Part shown: positions 35,241 to 47,887 of the stretch, in pieces | How positions within the stretch are numbered: the stretch's first letter is position 1 | How the letters are laid out: each line of letters opens with the position of its first letter | NCBI GenBank assembly: GCA_032433765.1 | Contig: JAVIAB010000051.1 | Span: 50,182,030-50,246,029 of the forward strand | Source of the DNA: Megaustenia siamemsis | Taxonomy: Eukaryota > Mollusca > Gastropoda > Stylommatophora > Ariophantidae | Length of the DNA: 64,000 bases | Direction of reading: 5' to 3' | Made by a program: the position numbers and the translations under genes | Notes under the pieces: generated by a model | What the model was told of the DNA's origin: nothing | The model's database searches: none | Seen by the model: the letters and a program-made list of their open reading frames with translations, nothing else

Positions 35241-37139
35241 CTGCTTCAGTGAGATTAGTGTAAACATCACCAAGGAGATACTTTAACCATGAATTATTCG
35301 ATGAAAGTGCATGAGCACCTATGCATGTACCCAACACCCTATTTGCTGTTCTAAAAATGCAACAGCAACGAAGCTGCTGTATTCGTACTACATATCTATT
35401 AATGTGCCTGTACATTTCATAATTATTATATATACATTCATATGTATCTATGTATACGCATGTATTTATGCGTTCAGTGTAAATGAAAGCCTTCATCTAA
35501 AACACATAAAGGCTACAGTTACCAGGTCACAGATCGCATCTCAGGCAGCCGACGAGAACATCACTTATGTATCGCGATCCTTGCGTTGTCATAAAGATGC
35601 TATCATCGTTGCTTTGAACAAAGTGCGCTATGTAACGAAATAAAAAGAAAATAAACAAAGAATAACATGATGTGTACGAAATTAAAGTTAGACACATAAA
35701 CAAGACTACAAATGTCTAGTTAATAAAAAAAAAAAAGATACCAACAAGTGCATTAATGTAACTGTTACATTTAAATCATAAAACAATGTAAACAATAATT
35801 CTCTCTCCACTGTTAGTTTAAACATTTTACTCTAATTTATACTAAAGTAGGTGGGACTAAAGGTAGACGAAGGTAGAACAAAAGCAAGACCTGAATCAGA
35901 TACAAAGTTATTTTATGGAGAATTCGCGACATTACAGAACATGGTAATCCGAAAAGGACAACAGATAGACCAGTAGATCGTGGAAAATAAAAGGCTCGGC
36001 CGACGACTCGGAACTTGCGGTGGTCAACACTCATAAGTGAAACCTAATATCGATAGTTATAGTAATAGGGAACTTTTTACATAGAGTTTCTCATCAGGAG
36101 GCGAAGTGCTCATGGAAAAATGCTCCCGTCGAGCAAGTGTTTCGTTGCGCTTTAGGGGAGGTGGGCTCGCCTGGTCATGACTCCTAGGCGTATACATCCT
36201 GCTATATTGAAGGGCCTTTATGTGTTTGTTGAGCTGGTAGAACTTTTCTGTTGGCGTTATTCACTCCAGCCTTATCCATCGTGCAGCCATTTCATGCAAC
36301 GCTTTCTTGTGTCGCCAGAAGTAACGCCCTTGACCTTATACTATCTTGCATGAGGAAAGAACATGTACCATCGTCTGTCTTCCGTGAGAGAGGGGATCGA
36401 TCGTTATCCGCTTTTGACCACCATAGCATGTCGCCGTGACCAAATCAACGCCTGTTGTTTTGCAGTTAATTTGAGACTTTCGCGTGCTTCGTTTACTGTT
36501 GCTCACGATTGCCATTTCCGATCGTCTTCAAAATGGGCTCAAACAAGGCTGGCTCAAGGTACCGGCAACTCGGGCGGTTGCCCTGGGCGTGACATGTACT
36601 TTGGGGCGCCATCAAGGGTCTTCCAAAATGTTTCTTTTTTTCCCTGAAGTTATAGGTATCAATTGCTGAGACGTCGCATTGCGCGCAGTTATACCATGAA
36701 TAAGATTCATTTTAGTCAAAAGGCTGACGGACACGTGGCCGAGACAGAGTAATTAAGCACAATGTGAAGAAGTAATAAGTCTTTTAAGACTGCCAGCACC
36801 ACAAAGATAATATATTTAATGGCTTATGTTAGGGTAGGTTTGTGACAGATATGTGGGCCTAGTTAAGTATGGACAATACATTGGATCAGAAGTTTCGTGC
36901 TGACTTGAGTCTCAATTATTATATGCTGAATATTCTGTGATCTTTCAGGCTGAAACGCAGCAGGAGACTTGGAAGTCATGACACAGGTGAGTCACTTCCC
37001 CGCCATCCTTACCACGCCCCCGAGTATCAAGAAGCTAAAACGTTGAAATACTTGCTCGATGTGGATTTTTTTTCTGATGATCATTTTGCCGTCTACTGCA
37101 CGGTTCTGTATAAAGAGTTCAGCATCATCATCATATTTC
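35241..37139. other. Unassigned
   Basis: Several short frames lack motifs. Near 36555-36625 the GC-rich phrase CGGGCGGTTGCCCTGGGCG and GGGGCGCCA resembles the end regions of hAT elements, but no partner end was found. Confidence 0.3.
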
Positions 37140-37430
37140 GTGAGGTGAGATGCAGAATAGCACAGACTAAAGCCGCATCACAACGAACAAAAAAATATAT
37201 TATGCTAACCCTTCTTATCAATTGAAATATTAAAAAAATAAGAGACAACATGATATATCAACAGAAAAAATTAAGAAAAGAGAAGACAGAGGTAAGAAAA
37301 AAGAAAAGATTTGGGATAGTTAAAGAGAATGGTTAGTTAGGAAATCAACAATAGAACAGATAAATAGATGTAGAGTAAGAAAGCTATGGAGAGCCATGAT
37401 CACCTATTCTAGCAGACACGGTACCTGATG
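37140..37430 (+). mobile_element. LINE family B, shrunken copy
   Basis: VRCRIAQTKAASQRTKKYIM, followed after a deletion by the RGKKKKR...LGNQQ region and a CTATGGAGAGCCATGATCAC end with GATGAT tail. ATATTTC flanks it at about 37133-37139 and 37431-37437. Internal parts of the coding region are missing. Confidence 0.8.
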
Positions 37431-37947
37431 ATATTTCTCTCAACTTCCCTAATCATCGCACCACATTCTAGACGACGACATGTCTCCACATTAAAACACA
37501 ATATGTCTCGTATTCGGGAAGTGCAAAACCACACAGAACACATGGACAAAGCTTAAGTGTAAAGTGAAACATCTTCTAATGATATCTGTACGACCACCAT
37601 CGTACTTTTACTACATGTGTGATGTGTGTATGTGTTGTTTTTCTTTTATGAACTCCATTAGTTGCTTCTGGCAAACTTGGTGCTACAGAAGTATTGTCTC
37701 AAATAGTCTGATGGTATAAATGGATCAAGACAGATATAGACATGGAGATTAAAGTCAGGAAACATTGAGATAAAAAGATCACGTCCTGAGGACATCTGTC
37801 GAAAATGTAACCATTCGAATGGCTGGAAACTTGAGATAACAAACGAAGGCAAAAAGCGGAGAAGACGACTTGGGGGGTAAACAGAGAAGGGTTGGGGGGG
37901 GGGGAGGTGTCTTGGCAGGTTGTGAGGAATGGTGAATTAGGAAAAAA
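37431..37947. other. Unassigned
   Basis: Only a G run at about 37893-37905 stands out. Confidence 0.4.
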
Positions 37948-38230
37948 AACAGTATAATTTAGGGTTATATTAATAATAAAAATAGTATAGTTGAGGGTTA
38001 TATTAATAATAAAAATAGTATAGTTGAGGGTTATATTAATAATAAAAATAGTATAGTTGAGGGTTATATTAATAATAAAAATAGTATAGTTGAGGGTTAT
38101 ATTAATAATAAAAATAGTATAGTTGAGGGTTATATTAATAATAAAAATAGTATAGTTGAGGTTTATATTAATAATAAAAATAGTATAATTGAGGGCTATG
38201 TTAATAATACAATAGTATAATTGAGAGGTA
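37948..38230. repeat. 33-bp minisatellite, left part (about 8 copies)
   Basis: The unit is AGTATAGTTGAGGGTTATAT + TAATAATAAAAAT. Most copies are identical and the last two decay. The related 34-bp array resumes after the LINE fragment at 38615. Confidence 0.96.
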
Positions 38231-38614
38231 TCATCATCATCATCGAGTGCCGTCTCCGCAACGAAGGTTGGCTACCATGGAGCGCCATTCTGCTCTGTCT
38301 TTTGCTTTGGTGGTGCAGGTTGTCATAGGCTGATTTGTCCATCTTTTGATGTTACTCGTTCATGTTAGTCTTGGTCTGCCTCTGTCTCTGTTACTTTGTA
38401 TTTTCCCCTCCAGGATTACTTTTATTAGGCTGTTGTGTCTTTTAACATGGCCCAAAAATCGCATTTGTCTTGTTTGAATTGTGCTTAGTAGTTATCTTTT
38501 CACTTTTAGTTGTTTTAAGACTCCATCGTTTGTTTTCTTTCCCTTCCATCTAATTCTACCTATTCTTCTATATATCCACATTTCAAAGGCTTCAATTCTC
38601 TGTTCTGTTTTAAT
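38231..38614 (-). mobile_element. LINE family C 3' fragment inserted in a minisatellite
   Basis: On the minus strand the sequence reads as a broken post-RT region ending DRAEWRSMVANLRCGDGTR-like (near 38250-38310) and then a (GAT)n tail at 38231-38245. Minisatellite units on either side are related (33- and 34-bp types), so the LINE landed in an existing array. Identical 3' ends occur at 41527-41602 and 60700-60808. Confidence 0.85.
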
Positions 38615-39022
38615 TTAGAGTTATGCTAACAATATACAGTTGTATAATTGAGAGTTATGTTAACAATATACAGTTGTATAATTGAGAGTTATGCTAACAA
38701 TATACAGTTGTATAATTGAGAGTTATGCTAACAATATACAGTTGTATAATTGAGAGTTATGCTAACAATATACAGTTGTATAATTGAGAGTTATGCTAAC
38801 AATATACAGTTGTATAATTGAGAGTTACGTTAATAGTAAACTGGTACAATTTAGAAATGTGAATAATACAAATAATATAATCGAGAGTTAAGTGAACAAT
38901 AAAAATGGTACAATTAAGGGTATGTGGACAAATTAGAATAATTTATGGTTATGTGAATAAGAAAAACAGTATAATTGAGGGTGATGTGAATAATAATAAA
39001 AAAAAAACTATAATTGAGGCTA
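38615..39022. repeat. 34-bp minisatellite, right part, decaying rightward
   Basis: The unit is AGTTATGCTAACAATATACA + GTTGTATAATTGAG, about 6 clean copies to 38830. Increasingly diverged copies (AATTGAGGGT, TGTGAATAA words) continue to about 39022. Confidence 0.93.
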
Positions 39023-41019
39023 ATTAACAAAACTAAAGATCAATTCTAGAACTTGAATCGGTGAAGAGTAACAGCTGTAACATTATTTTATACTTTAAGC
39101 AAGCGTTTTATGTGATGTAGAAAATGATCTATATATTAGCATTAATAATCATAAACATGGCTTCTTATGTGTCAACTGAAACGGTCCACAATGCGTTCCA
39201 AAACCTTTTGTAATTCTATATTTTATAAGTAATTGAAAGCTAGATTTGTCGTCAGCTTATATTCGCCTGTTATTGTCGTTGATAACTATAATAAAGCTAT
39301 AGAAAGCAGTATCAGGGTTTTATAGGCCTAGTACATTACTATTTTCTAATTTAGATCGGTCGGATGTAAAGCTTCGGTAAAGTTGAGTAAAAAAAAAAAA
39401 AGATATATAACCATCGGAAATAAAACCATAGGAGTTAGTGTAAGACCAATACTGAAATACATATAAAAAAAGGGTGAAATAGTCCGTCTACTTAGATTAT
39501 CTTATGACTCCAGCCATTGCACTATAAGGCATACTAAAAAGAGTAGATATCCTCTTATTAAATTCTACAGATTATCACCAATAGACAGTTCCTCGCAGTT
39601 GCCCGTGTCTACGATATATGACTGCATGTGATTTAGACAAGCCAGGTTGTCTTCCCTAATGGACAATTGTCAAGGTGGAGAAAGTTTAAAGTTTTATTTT
39701 TCCACGCTTTATGCATAAGGTTAACACTGCTGGAAGGCATAGATTAGTTAGAGGGGCATATGTTGAGTGATTGGTTCTATGGCAGTCCACTGACAACTCC
39801 CATGATGTTGGTATGTATGTGGCTGATTTGTCCTGACAATTTATGCCTAGACGATATTGGTATTACATCAAGGTTCTCTGATCAATGCAGTCAGTTCGTT
39901 CCTGAGAACCGCCTCATTGCCCGCTTTGACTTCTTAAAACCCAAATGGGACAAACTATTTTGAATGCTTTCCCTAGTTGAACTTCATATTTCTATCTTAT
40001 AGTTTCACTTATACGTTTATGAACCCTTGTATACATTAGCATTCATATTATACTTTAATGGTAGCTCATGGTTCCATATCAAAGGTTAATTAGGCATCTC
40101 GTTTTATTTGGGCTTTTTAAAAAGTATCATACCTTTTTTCTCGCAATTTTAAGTTTTACTTACTCTGAACTTGTTAGATTTGTCTTCTGCTGTGTTTTAG
40201 TTTGTCTTCAGATAAAAGTCTTTCAGAGGGGGAAAATACATTGATTTGTTTAGTCATGTTTTATTTGCAAAACTACATAAAAACAATTTTATTTGTTATT
40301 TTATTATTGAGAAACAGACCCATAGTAAAAGAGGCTGATAAAATCATGGAAAGTGTCAGGACGATAATCATATGCTACATTAAGCCCATTTGATGTTAGA
40401 CTTCTTTCACCGACTACTCAATCAAGAATATCTCCTTCAACATGCTGCCTGACGCATCTTTCTGCATCTCTTGTCACAATGCACTTAATTCTTCCACTCG
40501 TTTCTCCTCAGATAGGAGACTATACTCGCTCTGACCCACCACCCGCTTCTTCCCTTCCCTCCCCCTACCCCTTTAGCCTTTGTTCCTGTAATAGCGGCTG
40601 TTCGGATTAACTTTCACTACCCTCTCCGTTTTTCTTCTCTTGTCCTTTTCTTGTGTTTCAACTCGTAGTCATTCCCCCATCCCCGCGCTCACACAATGAG
40701 GTGCTTTGAATACCACACACATGGGAAGTTTTTTCCTAAATTATATTTTCTTATTTATTTTCTTTAGTTTTCTTTACTGCTTATAATACAGGTCAATTAT
40801 ATTACAGTTCCTTTGTGTGTCCGTCTGTCTGTGTTTGTTGTTGTTCTGTTCTCTATGTAGACCGAAACGTATAGTTTTGTGTTGTTGTATTGTTCCACTG
40901 TATAAAGCTGTCACAACACATTGTGTCCCACTAAACTCCATTAGCAGAATTATTTTCTTCTTAAAATATAAATCTCCCCCCCCCCCAAAAAAAAAAGTGT
41001 ACCTGAAGTATTCATTGTT
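39023..41019. other. Unassigned
   Basis: Frames such as 39760-39963 and 40202-40393 are open but unrecognised. A C9A9-like homopolymer junction lies at about 40977-40995. No element was identified. Confidence 0.35.
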
Positions 41020-41525
41020 AAAATGTATCATCATTCTAATAGCCATACCGGCTGAAGTAAGTGAGCATGTCTCTCTCCATAATTGTATGTCTCTACTGTC
41101 GTAATCTGTTTCTATGTTGATTTCCTATCAAGCGAATCTCATAAATCGCTTGGTATATTTTCATTCTGCACTTCTTTATTTGGCTATCCTTATTGCCTCA
41201 GTATAATGGGTTTCTTTCACTTTAGAAGCCCATTAATGATAATCGTTTTATCTTTAGTTTTGATAACTAATATCCTTGTACCCTTGGCCTCGCTTAGAAA
41301 CTCCTCTTTTCTGTTTTTAGCTGCCCTTATTATTTTGAATATCACATAAAAATATATTTATGTGTCCTCCAACGATTGTCTGGTCTGGTTTTTTTCCCTC
41401 GAAATGTCAAGGACTCATTTTATAAAATACATCTTGATCGACTCTACATAAAACTTAAGAGCTCTTGTTTACTTCCATCGTCAACAACATGCCCCTGGAA
41501 ATGCTTGAGCTATTCTGCATTAATA
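41020..41525 (-). mobile_element. LINE family B copy, decayed
   Basis: On the minus strand it starts in the region after the catalytic box and ends LWREACSLTSAGMA with an ATGATGATAC tail at 41020-41030. The central part has diverged strongly from other copies. Its 5' side abuts the LINE C scrap at 41527. Confidence 0.75.
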
Positions 41526-41526
41526 A

Positions 41527-41602
41527 ATCATCATCATCATCGAGTGCCGTCTCCGCAACGAAGGTTGGCTACCACGAAGCGCCATTCTGCTCTGTCATGT
41601 TT
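41527..41602 (-). mobile_element. LINE family C, extremely short 3' end copy
   Basis: About 75 bp are present: the (GAT)n tail and the terminal codons (complement of CGAGTGCCGTCTCCGCAACG and GAAGGTTGGCTACCA). It is nearly identical to the 38231 copy, so it is a severely 5'-truncated insertion. Confidence 0.9.
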
Positions 41603-41789
41603 GAATGTGCGTAACTGTTTAATTAGTGAGAAAAAACACACATTGCATTTAAATATGCTCATTGTTTTAAAAAAGGAACATAACATCTTTGAACAGCTTC
41701 CTTAACCATTCGAGTATATATACATGCATATATGTGATAATAGTACACATGGATGTGATACGAGTAGTGTATTATAATAGATTGAGATT

Positions 41790-42700
41790 GCTCGACAAAT
41801 CAGGAGGTGAACACTGAGTGAATGTATATCATGCATTTGGTAAACATATTTTTAACAACACTGAGAGACCGACAGATTGGAAACGAACTATATTATTTCT
41901 AATAACTAAACAATCCAGCCTAAACTAATGCATCAGTTACCAGTTACAGAATAGTTGCATTAATCAGCCATGAAAACAAGATCATGTTTAAAATTATCAT
42001 GGTAGAATCCATAGACAATTAAAAGAGGAAATAAACTTTCAGGCTTGTTTTCTACGAGAAAGAGAAGCAAAAGACCTTACAAGATAAACAGAATCGCAAA
42101 ATAAGGAGAAGAGAACACGAATTTGGTTACAATCTTTACTGATTACACAGATGCATTTGATTTCATGTGACATCAGATATAGTGAAAAATAATAACAAAT
42201 ATGAGTACTCAACCCTCCCAGCAGACATGGACAAAAAGACTTTATAAATATCAACAAGTAGGCGTGTACATTGAAACAAATAATACATCAAACTGGTTTT
42301 GTATAGGACAAAGAGTTTGACAAAGATGCTTATTACCAACTTAACCTTTTAACATGTATACAGAAAATATTAGAAATGTCAAAGAAGCTATTAGTATGTA
42401 CTACTTTGACGCTATAATGACTGGAGATCATGCGCGGCCTGAAATACGATACACTGATAATACAGAACCTTTATCCACCTCAAGCGACATTATGAAATTG
42501 ATAATATCAGTCCAGTGTAATAAAATGCAGCATTTTTATGCCAATAAAACAAACACTAAAAAGCTTTACAACAGAAAACACAGATATAAACATGGATACA
42601 ACTAATAACAGTAATAATTGACAAATATTAGAAGGAGTAGGCAGTTTTGAATATATTGATTCATTGATAACAACTATAAAACAAATCAAAAGATGGCTGG
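41790..42700 (+). mobile_element. LINE family F reverse-transcriptase remnant
   Basis: Broken frames give RPTDWKRTILFL, then HENKIMFKII, then FTDYTDAFDF near 42130, then RFDKDAYYQL-like text. The catalytic region IRYTDNTEPLSTSSDIMKLI lies at about 42445-42505 (TDN where YADD is expected), and FEYIDSLITTIKQ near 42645. Stops and shifts are common. A related piece lies at 60830-61165 (DTTLLSASVGHIEKL). Confidence 0.75.
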
Positions 42701-45545
42701 ACATCAAGTACCGGGCCTGCTGGCGTAGGTGATCATGTCTCTCCACAACTTTCGATCTCGACAGTTATTTATCATTTCTGTTGTTGACCTTCTGCCAAGA
42801 AATTCTCTTAAGCTGTCTGGTATTTTTCTCTTTGCTTCCCTCTATCTCTTCGTCCCTCAATTTTTCCAGTTGTTACAATATATTCCTGTTGTTCTCTTCT
42901 CATTACATGGCCAAAAATGATGATTGTTTCTTCCTAATATTGGAATTAGCTCTCTTTTTGCTTTGACCTCATTCAGAACATTTTCATTACTCTTCTTAGC
43001 TGTCCATGGTATTCTCAACATTCTTATGTAAAACCAAATTTCTACAGAATCCAGTGATTTTCTTACTTTTGTCCTATTGCCCATGATTCACACCCATATG
43101 TTAAGACTGGCTCTATATAACATTTAAGAACTCTTTTTCTTGTTTCTATTGTCAAAAATGGATTGCATAGTATCTTCCTTATTTTCTGGAAAGCTGTTTA
43201 TGCCTGAGCTATTCTGCATCTCACCTCTTTTGTATATCTTATGTCTGAGGTTTACAAAGTTCCCAAATATTTAAATTCATTTACCTGTTTTAATATTGTT
43301 CCACTCGTCTTTATTTTGCACTGAGATGGCTGTTACAATTACTTCTGTATTTTGCTATTAAGGCTAAGTCCTTTATTTTTGCTTTCTTTCACTATAATGT
43401 CCAACATTTCTTGTCACTCATTTTTACTCTTAGCGATTAAGACTGTATCATCAGCATCATCATCCTGTGCCATACCGGTTGGCGTAGGCGATCATGTCCC
43501 TCCACAATCTTCTATCTACAGTGCATCGTATCAGTTCTGTTGTTGACTGCTTTCCATGCCATGACTCCAAGCTATCCAGTATTTTCTCTCTTTGTCGCCC
43601 GCGATCTCTCTTTCCATTTATTTTGCCAGTTGTAACCAAGTATTCCAACTTTCCTCTTCTCATGATGTACCCGAAAAATGTTGATTGCTTCTTTCTGATG
43701 TTTTTTAAGAGCTCCCTTTTTGTGTTGGCTTCTTTGAGAACTTCATCATTGGTCTTTTTAGCTGTCTAGGGAACTTTCAACATTCTTCTGAGAAATCCCA
43801 TCTCTGTGCCTCTGATCGTCTTTTCATTTGTTTGTCTATTGTCAATGATTCGCTTCCAGAATTCCAGGTCAGAATTCGTTCTATATAGCATCGATGAACT
43901 CTCTTTCTCATTTCTATTGACATAGATTTGTTGCATAAGAGATTTTTCATTTTCTGAAATGCCATTTTGGCCTGAGCTATTCTGCTTTTTATTTCTGTGG
44001 TGCATCTCCCATCTGATGTTATTATTGTGCCCAAGTATTTGAAACGTTGCACTTGTTTCAGATTTGTCTCGTTTATTTTTATACTGCATGATGGTGGTGA
44101 TTGTTTCTTCGATATAACCATTACTTCTGTTTTCTTACTATTCAGACTGAGACCTTTCTTGTTGCTTTCTTTTACTATTATGTCTATCATTTCTTGTAGT
44201 TCGTTCTCTGTCTCTGCTATTAAGACTGAGTCATCCGCATATCGCAAATTATTTATGTTGTGACCGTTGACTTCAATTCCTTTTTTGTCTACTATTGATT
44301 TCATAATATATTCGCTGTAAAGTGAAAACAAATCCGGCGACAGAACACAGCCGTGTCTGACTCCTTGCTTTATATATTGGAATTGTCCTGTTTGGTTGTT
44401 AATTCGTATAGCTGCTGTTTGTTGCCAGTACATGTTTTTTTATGATTCGCAGATCTTTGCCATCAATGTTTAATTTCTCCAGCATATTAATTATTTCCAC
44501 ATGCTTTACTTTGTCAAATGCTTTCGTGTAGTCTATAAAGCACATATATAGATCTTTCTTTACTTCTATAGATCTTTCTATCAATATTCTTAAGATGTAT
44601 ATTGCATTATTGGTGCCCTTTCCTTCCACAAATCCACATTATTCCTCAATTATTTCTCATTTTATTTTGTTCTCTACACGTCTCATGATTATTCTTAGTA
44701 ATATTTTAGTCATATGGTTCCTGAGACTAATAGTGCGATGATCTTCACAAGCAGTGGCTCCTGACTTCTACGGTATGGCTACAAAGATAGATTTTAGTAG
44801 ATCTTAGGGTATGTGTCCAGTGTTATATATGTCATTGAGTAATTTTGTTATGACTTGTACTCCCAGCTCTCCTAATGCATTTATCTCTTCGATTGTTATA
44901 TTGTCAGGACCTGGAGCTTTGCCTCTTTTCATGTGTTGAATTGCGTCCTCCACTTCACTCTGCATTATTGGTGGTCCTGTGTCTTCATTTGAATTGTTTA
45001 ATTCTGGTCTTTCATCCTCATAGAGTTGATTGATATATTCTATCCATTGTCTTCTCCTGTCCCATTATTATATTTCCTTCCTTTGATTTCACACATCCTG
45101 AAACTTTGACTTCTTTTCTTCCTGTTAATTCATTTAACTGATTGTGCATAAATTGTGAGTCTTTCTTTTGTTGTTTTTCCATTTCTTTACATTTCTGTTT
45201 TAACCATCCTTCCTTTGCTTCACTGTACTTGTTTTGGATCTCCTTGTGCAATATTTTGTATGTCCGTTCTTCTTTTTTATGTTTTCTCATGAAGTCTCCA
45301 TTAACGTCGTTAGCTGTAAATAGAAGGTTGTGATTTGTCATGATTATTCCAAGCAATTTAAGAAGGTAGTTATCATCAGCATACCTTAGATTATTTATAC
45401 TATGAGCTCCAATTGTTATTCCAGGCATGCCCCTTATGGATCTTAAAATAATCTTACTATAAATATTAAACAAATCTGGTGACAGCACACAACCTTGTCT
45501 AACACCCTGTTTAATTATTTTATTATTTGTACGCGAAATATAGTA
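42701..45545 (-). mobile_element. LINE family B outer copy, split by a younger copy
   Basis: The two halves belong to one element. The upstream half, 45371-45545, encodes IKQGVRQGCVLSPDLFNIYS and stops at LRYADD. The downstream half, 42701-43457, resumes in that motif and runs through KNKGLSLNS, FKYLGTL, CYIEPVLTYGCESWA and REQQEYIVTTGKIEGRRDRG to the 3' end. The gap is filled by 43458-45370. Stops and shifts show the outer copy is old. Confidence 0.93.
43458..45370 (-). mobile_element. LINE family B inner copy, nested insertion
   Basis: It is flanked by perfect TATCATCAGCAT at 43446-43457 and 45371-45382. It starts in the endonuclease-RT linker (LLFTANDVNGDFMRKHKKEE) and includes HNQLNELTGRKEVKVSGCVK, FIDYTKAFDKV, GVRHGCVLSPDLFSLYSEYI and the catalytic box LRYADDSVLIAETENELQEM. 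It ends in the C-terminal WRDMIAYANRYGT and a GATGATGAT tail. A 218-residue frame (43777-44433) covers the RT core with YADD intact, but stops elsewhere disable it. It is the best preserved RT in the window. Confidence 0.95.
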
Positions 45546-46002
45546 AGGAAAATAATATAGCAACACAACGGAGGTTTTTAATAGCCTATTTTTTTCTTAT
45601 TGCAACATGTTGCCGTGAAACATGCACAGTTGACAGATGTTCTGGAAAATGTACCAGTATCTCTAAATCAGTAGTGGCCAACTAAATGTTGACCGAGAAA
45701 CTGGACGTAAGGGCCAAACTTAAGAAAATCGTTAACAATTGTATTATGTCATTTCGTAATATATAAATAATGCTTGCACTGTGACGACATATTTTATCAC
45801 TTGCAGCAAAACAATTAATTTTTTTTGCAAAGTACCTTTTTACGATTTCGTTGTGAATTTTGTTTCCTGTGACAGTTTCCACCAGTGATCTGAAGTCTAT
45901 TTCCACTTGTAACGCAGTGAGTCGAGGTCATGGGATAATGCAGAATCAGCGATTCTGTTCCGGGTCTTGGATTTCATTAGTTTCATGGCAGCAAATGTCT
46001 CG

Positions 46003-46262
46003 CAGAGATATGTGCTACCTAATATAGAGCACACTAGTGATTTGTGCTACCAAATATAGAGAACACTAGTGATATGTGCTACCAAATATAGAGTACACCA
46101 GAGATGTGTGCTACCAAATATAGAACAGACTAGCGATTTGTGCTGCCAAATATAGAACACATTAGCGATTTGTGCTACCAAATATAGAGCACACTAGTCA
46201 TTTGTGCTACCAAATAAAGAGTACACCAGAGATATGTGCTACCAAATATAGAACACACCTAT
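46003..46262. repeat. 32-bp minisatellite inside the hAT pseudogene (about 8 copies)
   Basis: The unit is GATTTGTGCTACCAAATATA + GAGCACACTAGT with variants. Its complement encodes the start of the FGSTYLCE stretch of the transposase, so the array probably grew by duplicating those codons. Confidence 0.93.
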
Positions 46263-46353
46263 AGTACCTATTTTCTCAGAAGTTGGTAACATTTATTTGG
46301 AGCAATTCCCACAAATCAGTCCCTAATGAGTTTAATGAAGAAGGAGTGACACT

Positions 46354-46902
46354 GAAGTTCACAAAAACTCTAGCTGAACCTAGTTCACAAAACTCTAGCT
46401 GAACCTAGTTCACAAAGCTCTAGCTGAACCTAGTTCACAAAACTGTAGCTGAACCTAGTTCACAAAACTCTAGCTGAACCTAGTTAACAAAACTCTAGCT
46501 GAACCTAGTTCACAAAACTCTAGCTGAACCTAGTTCACAAAACTCTAGCTGAACCTAGTTCACAAAACTCTAGCTGAACCTAGTTCACAAAACTCTAGCT
46601 GAACCTAGTTCACAAAACTCTAGCTGAACCTAGTTCACAAAATTCTAGCTGAACCTAGTTCACAAAACTCTAGCTGAACCTAGTTCACAAAGATCTAGCT
46701 GAACCTAGTTCACAAAGCTCTAGCTGAACCTAGTTCACAAAACTCTAGCTGAACCTAGTTCACAAAACTCTAGCTGAACCTAGTTCACAAAACTCTAGCT
46801 GAACCTAGTTCACAAAACTCTAGCTGAACCTAGTTCACAAAACTCTAGCTGAACCTAGTTCACAAAACTCTAGCTGAACCTAGTTCACAAAACTCTAGCT
46901 GA
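46354..46902. repeat. 25-bp minisatellite inside the hAT pseudogene (about 22 copies)
   Basis: The unit is CACAAAACTCTAGCTGAACC + TAGTT and nearly uniform. It lies where the transposase should encode the region before the dimerisation block. A period of 25 is not a multiple of three, so it could not have grown in an expressed protein without breaking the frame. Confidence 0.96.
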
Positions 46903-47389
46903 AGTTCTCATGGTTCAAGCCGCACTGTGACTTAAATAGGTTATTAAAAATTCAATTTATGGTCGAAACATTTCAAAATCTTGAAATCGTCGATCAAAAT
47001 AAGAAATTAACTGTTCAATGTCAGCTGTGTACCTACTGAAGTTAGCACTTTCCATACTTGACAACAACAGTTTACAACTGGGACAATATGAAAAGATCAT
47101 TCTCTTGCAAAGACTGTCTAAATAGACTCAGTTTCTTTTTTAAAAAAACCATCAACATAACCCATCATTTGAAAAAAATTGGTTTGCTTTTCCCATTGTA
47201 GCTGCAAATTCATTAAAATTCAAATGTTGTTATATCTGTGTGATACGCCAAGTTATGAACCAAATTAAAGTCTTTGAGTTTATGTTGAAGATCGATGGAA
47301 CATGGTAAGTTGTCTTGCAGGAGTCAAAAATGTCATCTTTAAGTGCAAAAAGAAGTATTAAACATTTACCTCGACTAAGCCATCTCTTA

Positions 47390-47645
47390 GGGAGCCGCGA
47401 TAGCTCAGTGGTTAGTGAACTGGACTACCACGGACAAGGGGTAGGGTTCGATCCCAACCGACGGCTCCGGGTTCACCCAGCCTTAAATGGGTACCGGATT
47501 TTTTCTGGAAAGTAAAGCAGCACGGGCGTAATACTGACCACATTACCCCAAAAATCATGTGCTGAAGGTCTGTAAAATATAGGGTCACTAACACCATATT
47601 TCCCTATACGCCACTTGGCGTGACGGGGTACTTTACTTTTACTTT
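47390..47645 (+). mobile_element. SINE1 copy inserted in the hAT transposase
   Basis: It is flanked by perfect TAAGCCATCTCTTA at 47376-47389 and 47646-47659. It interrupts the codons for RWLSRG, so it postdates the hAT. The head (GGGAGCCGCGATAGCTCAGT), box B (GGTTCGATCCC) and a GGAGCCG/CGGCTCC stem are intact. It is the best copy to define the family. Confidence 0.97.
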
Positions 47646-47802
47646 TAAGCCATCTCTTACTCGTGTATGAAAATGATATAAACTTCATCTGATTTAGAGA
47701 GCCGTGTCCTCTTCTCATCAAAATGTGTTAGTTTTACAACAGCAGTCATTGTGTCTTTTAGGTTTGTGGACTTTGCAAAAAAGGCCCCTTGATGAGATAT
47801 GC

Positions 47803-47887
47803 AATGTAGGCACGTCAATATAAGTACGTCAATGTAAGTACGTTAATGTAGGTACATCAATGTATGTACGTCAATGTAGATACGCCA
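47803..47887. repeat. 15-bp minisatellite inside the hAT pseudogene (about 6 copies)
   Basis: The unit is TACGTCAATGTAAGT with changes. It directly follows the LLKQKQVGV codons of the transposase. Confidence 0.92.

Noticed and set aside
36555..36625. GC-rich hAT-end-like phrase
   Set aside because: There is no partner terminus, target duplication or transposase text nearby.
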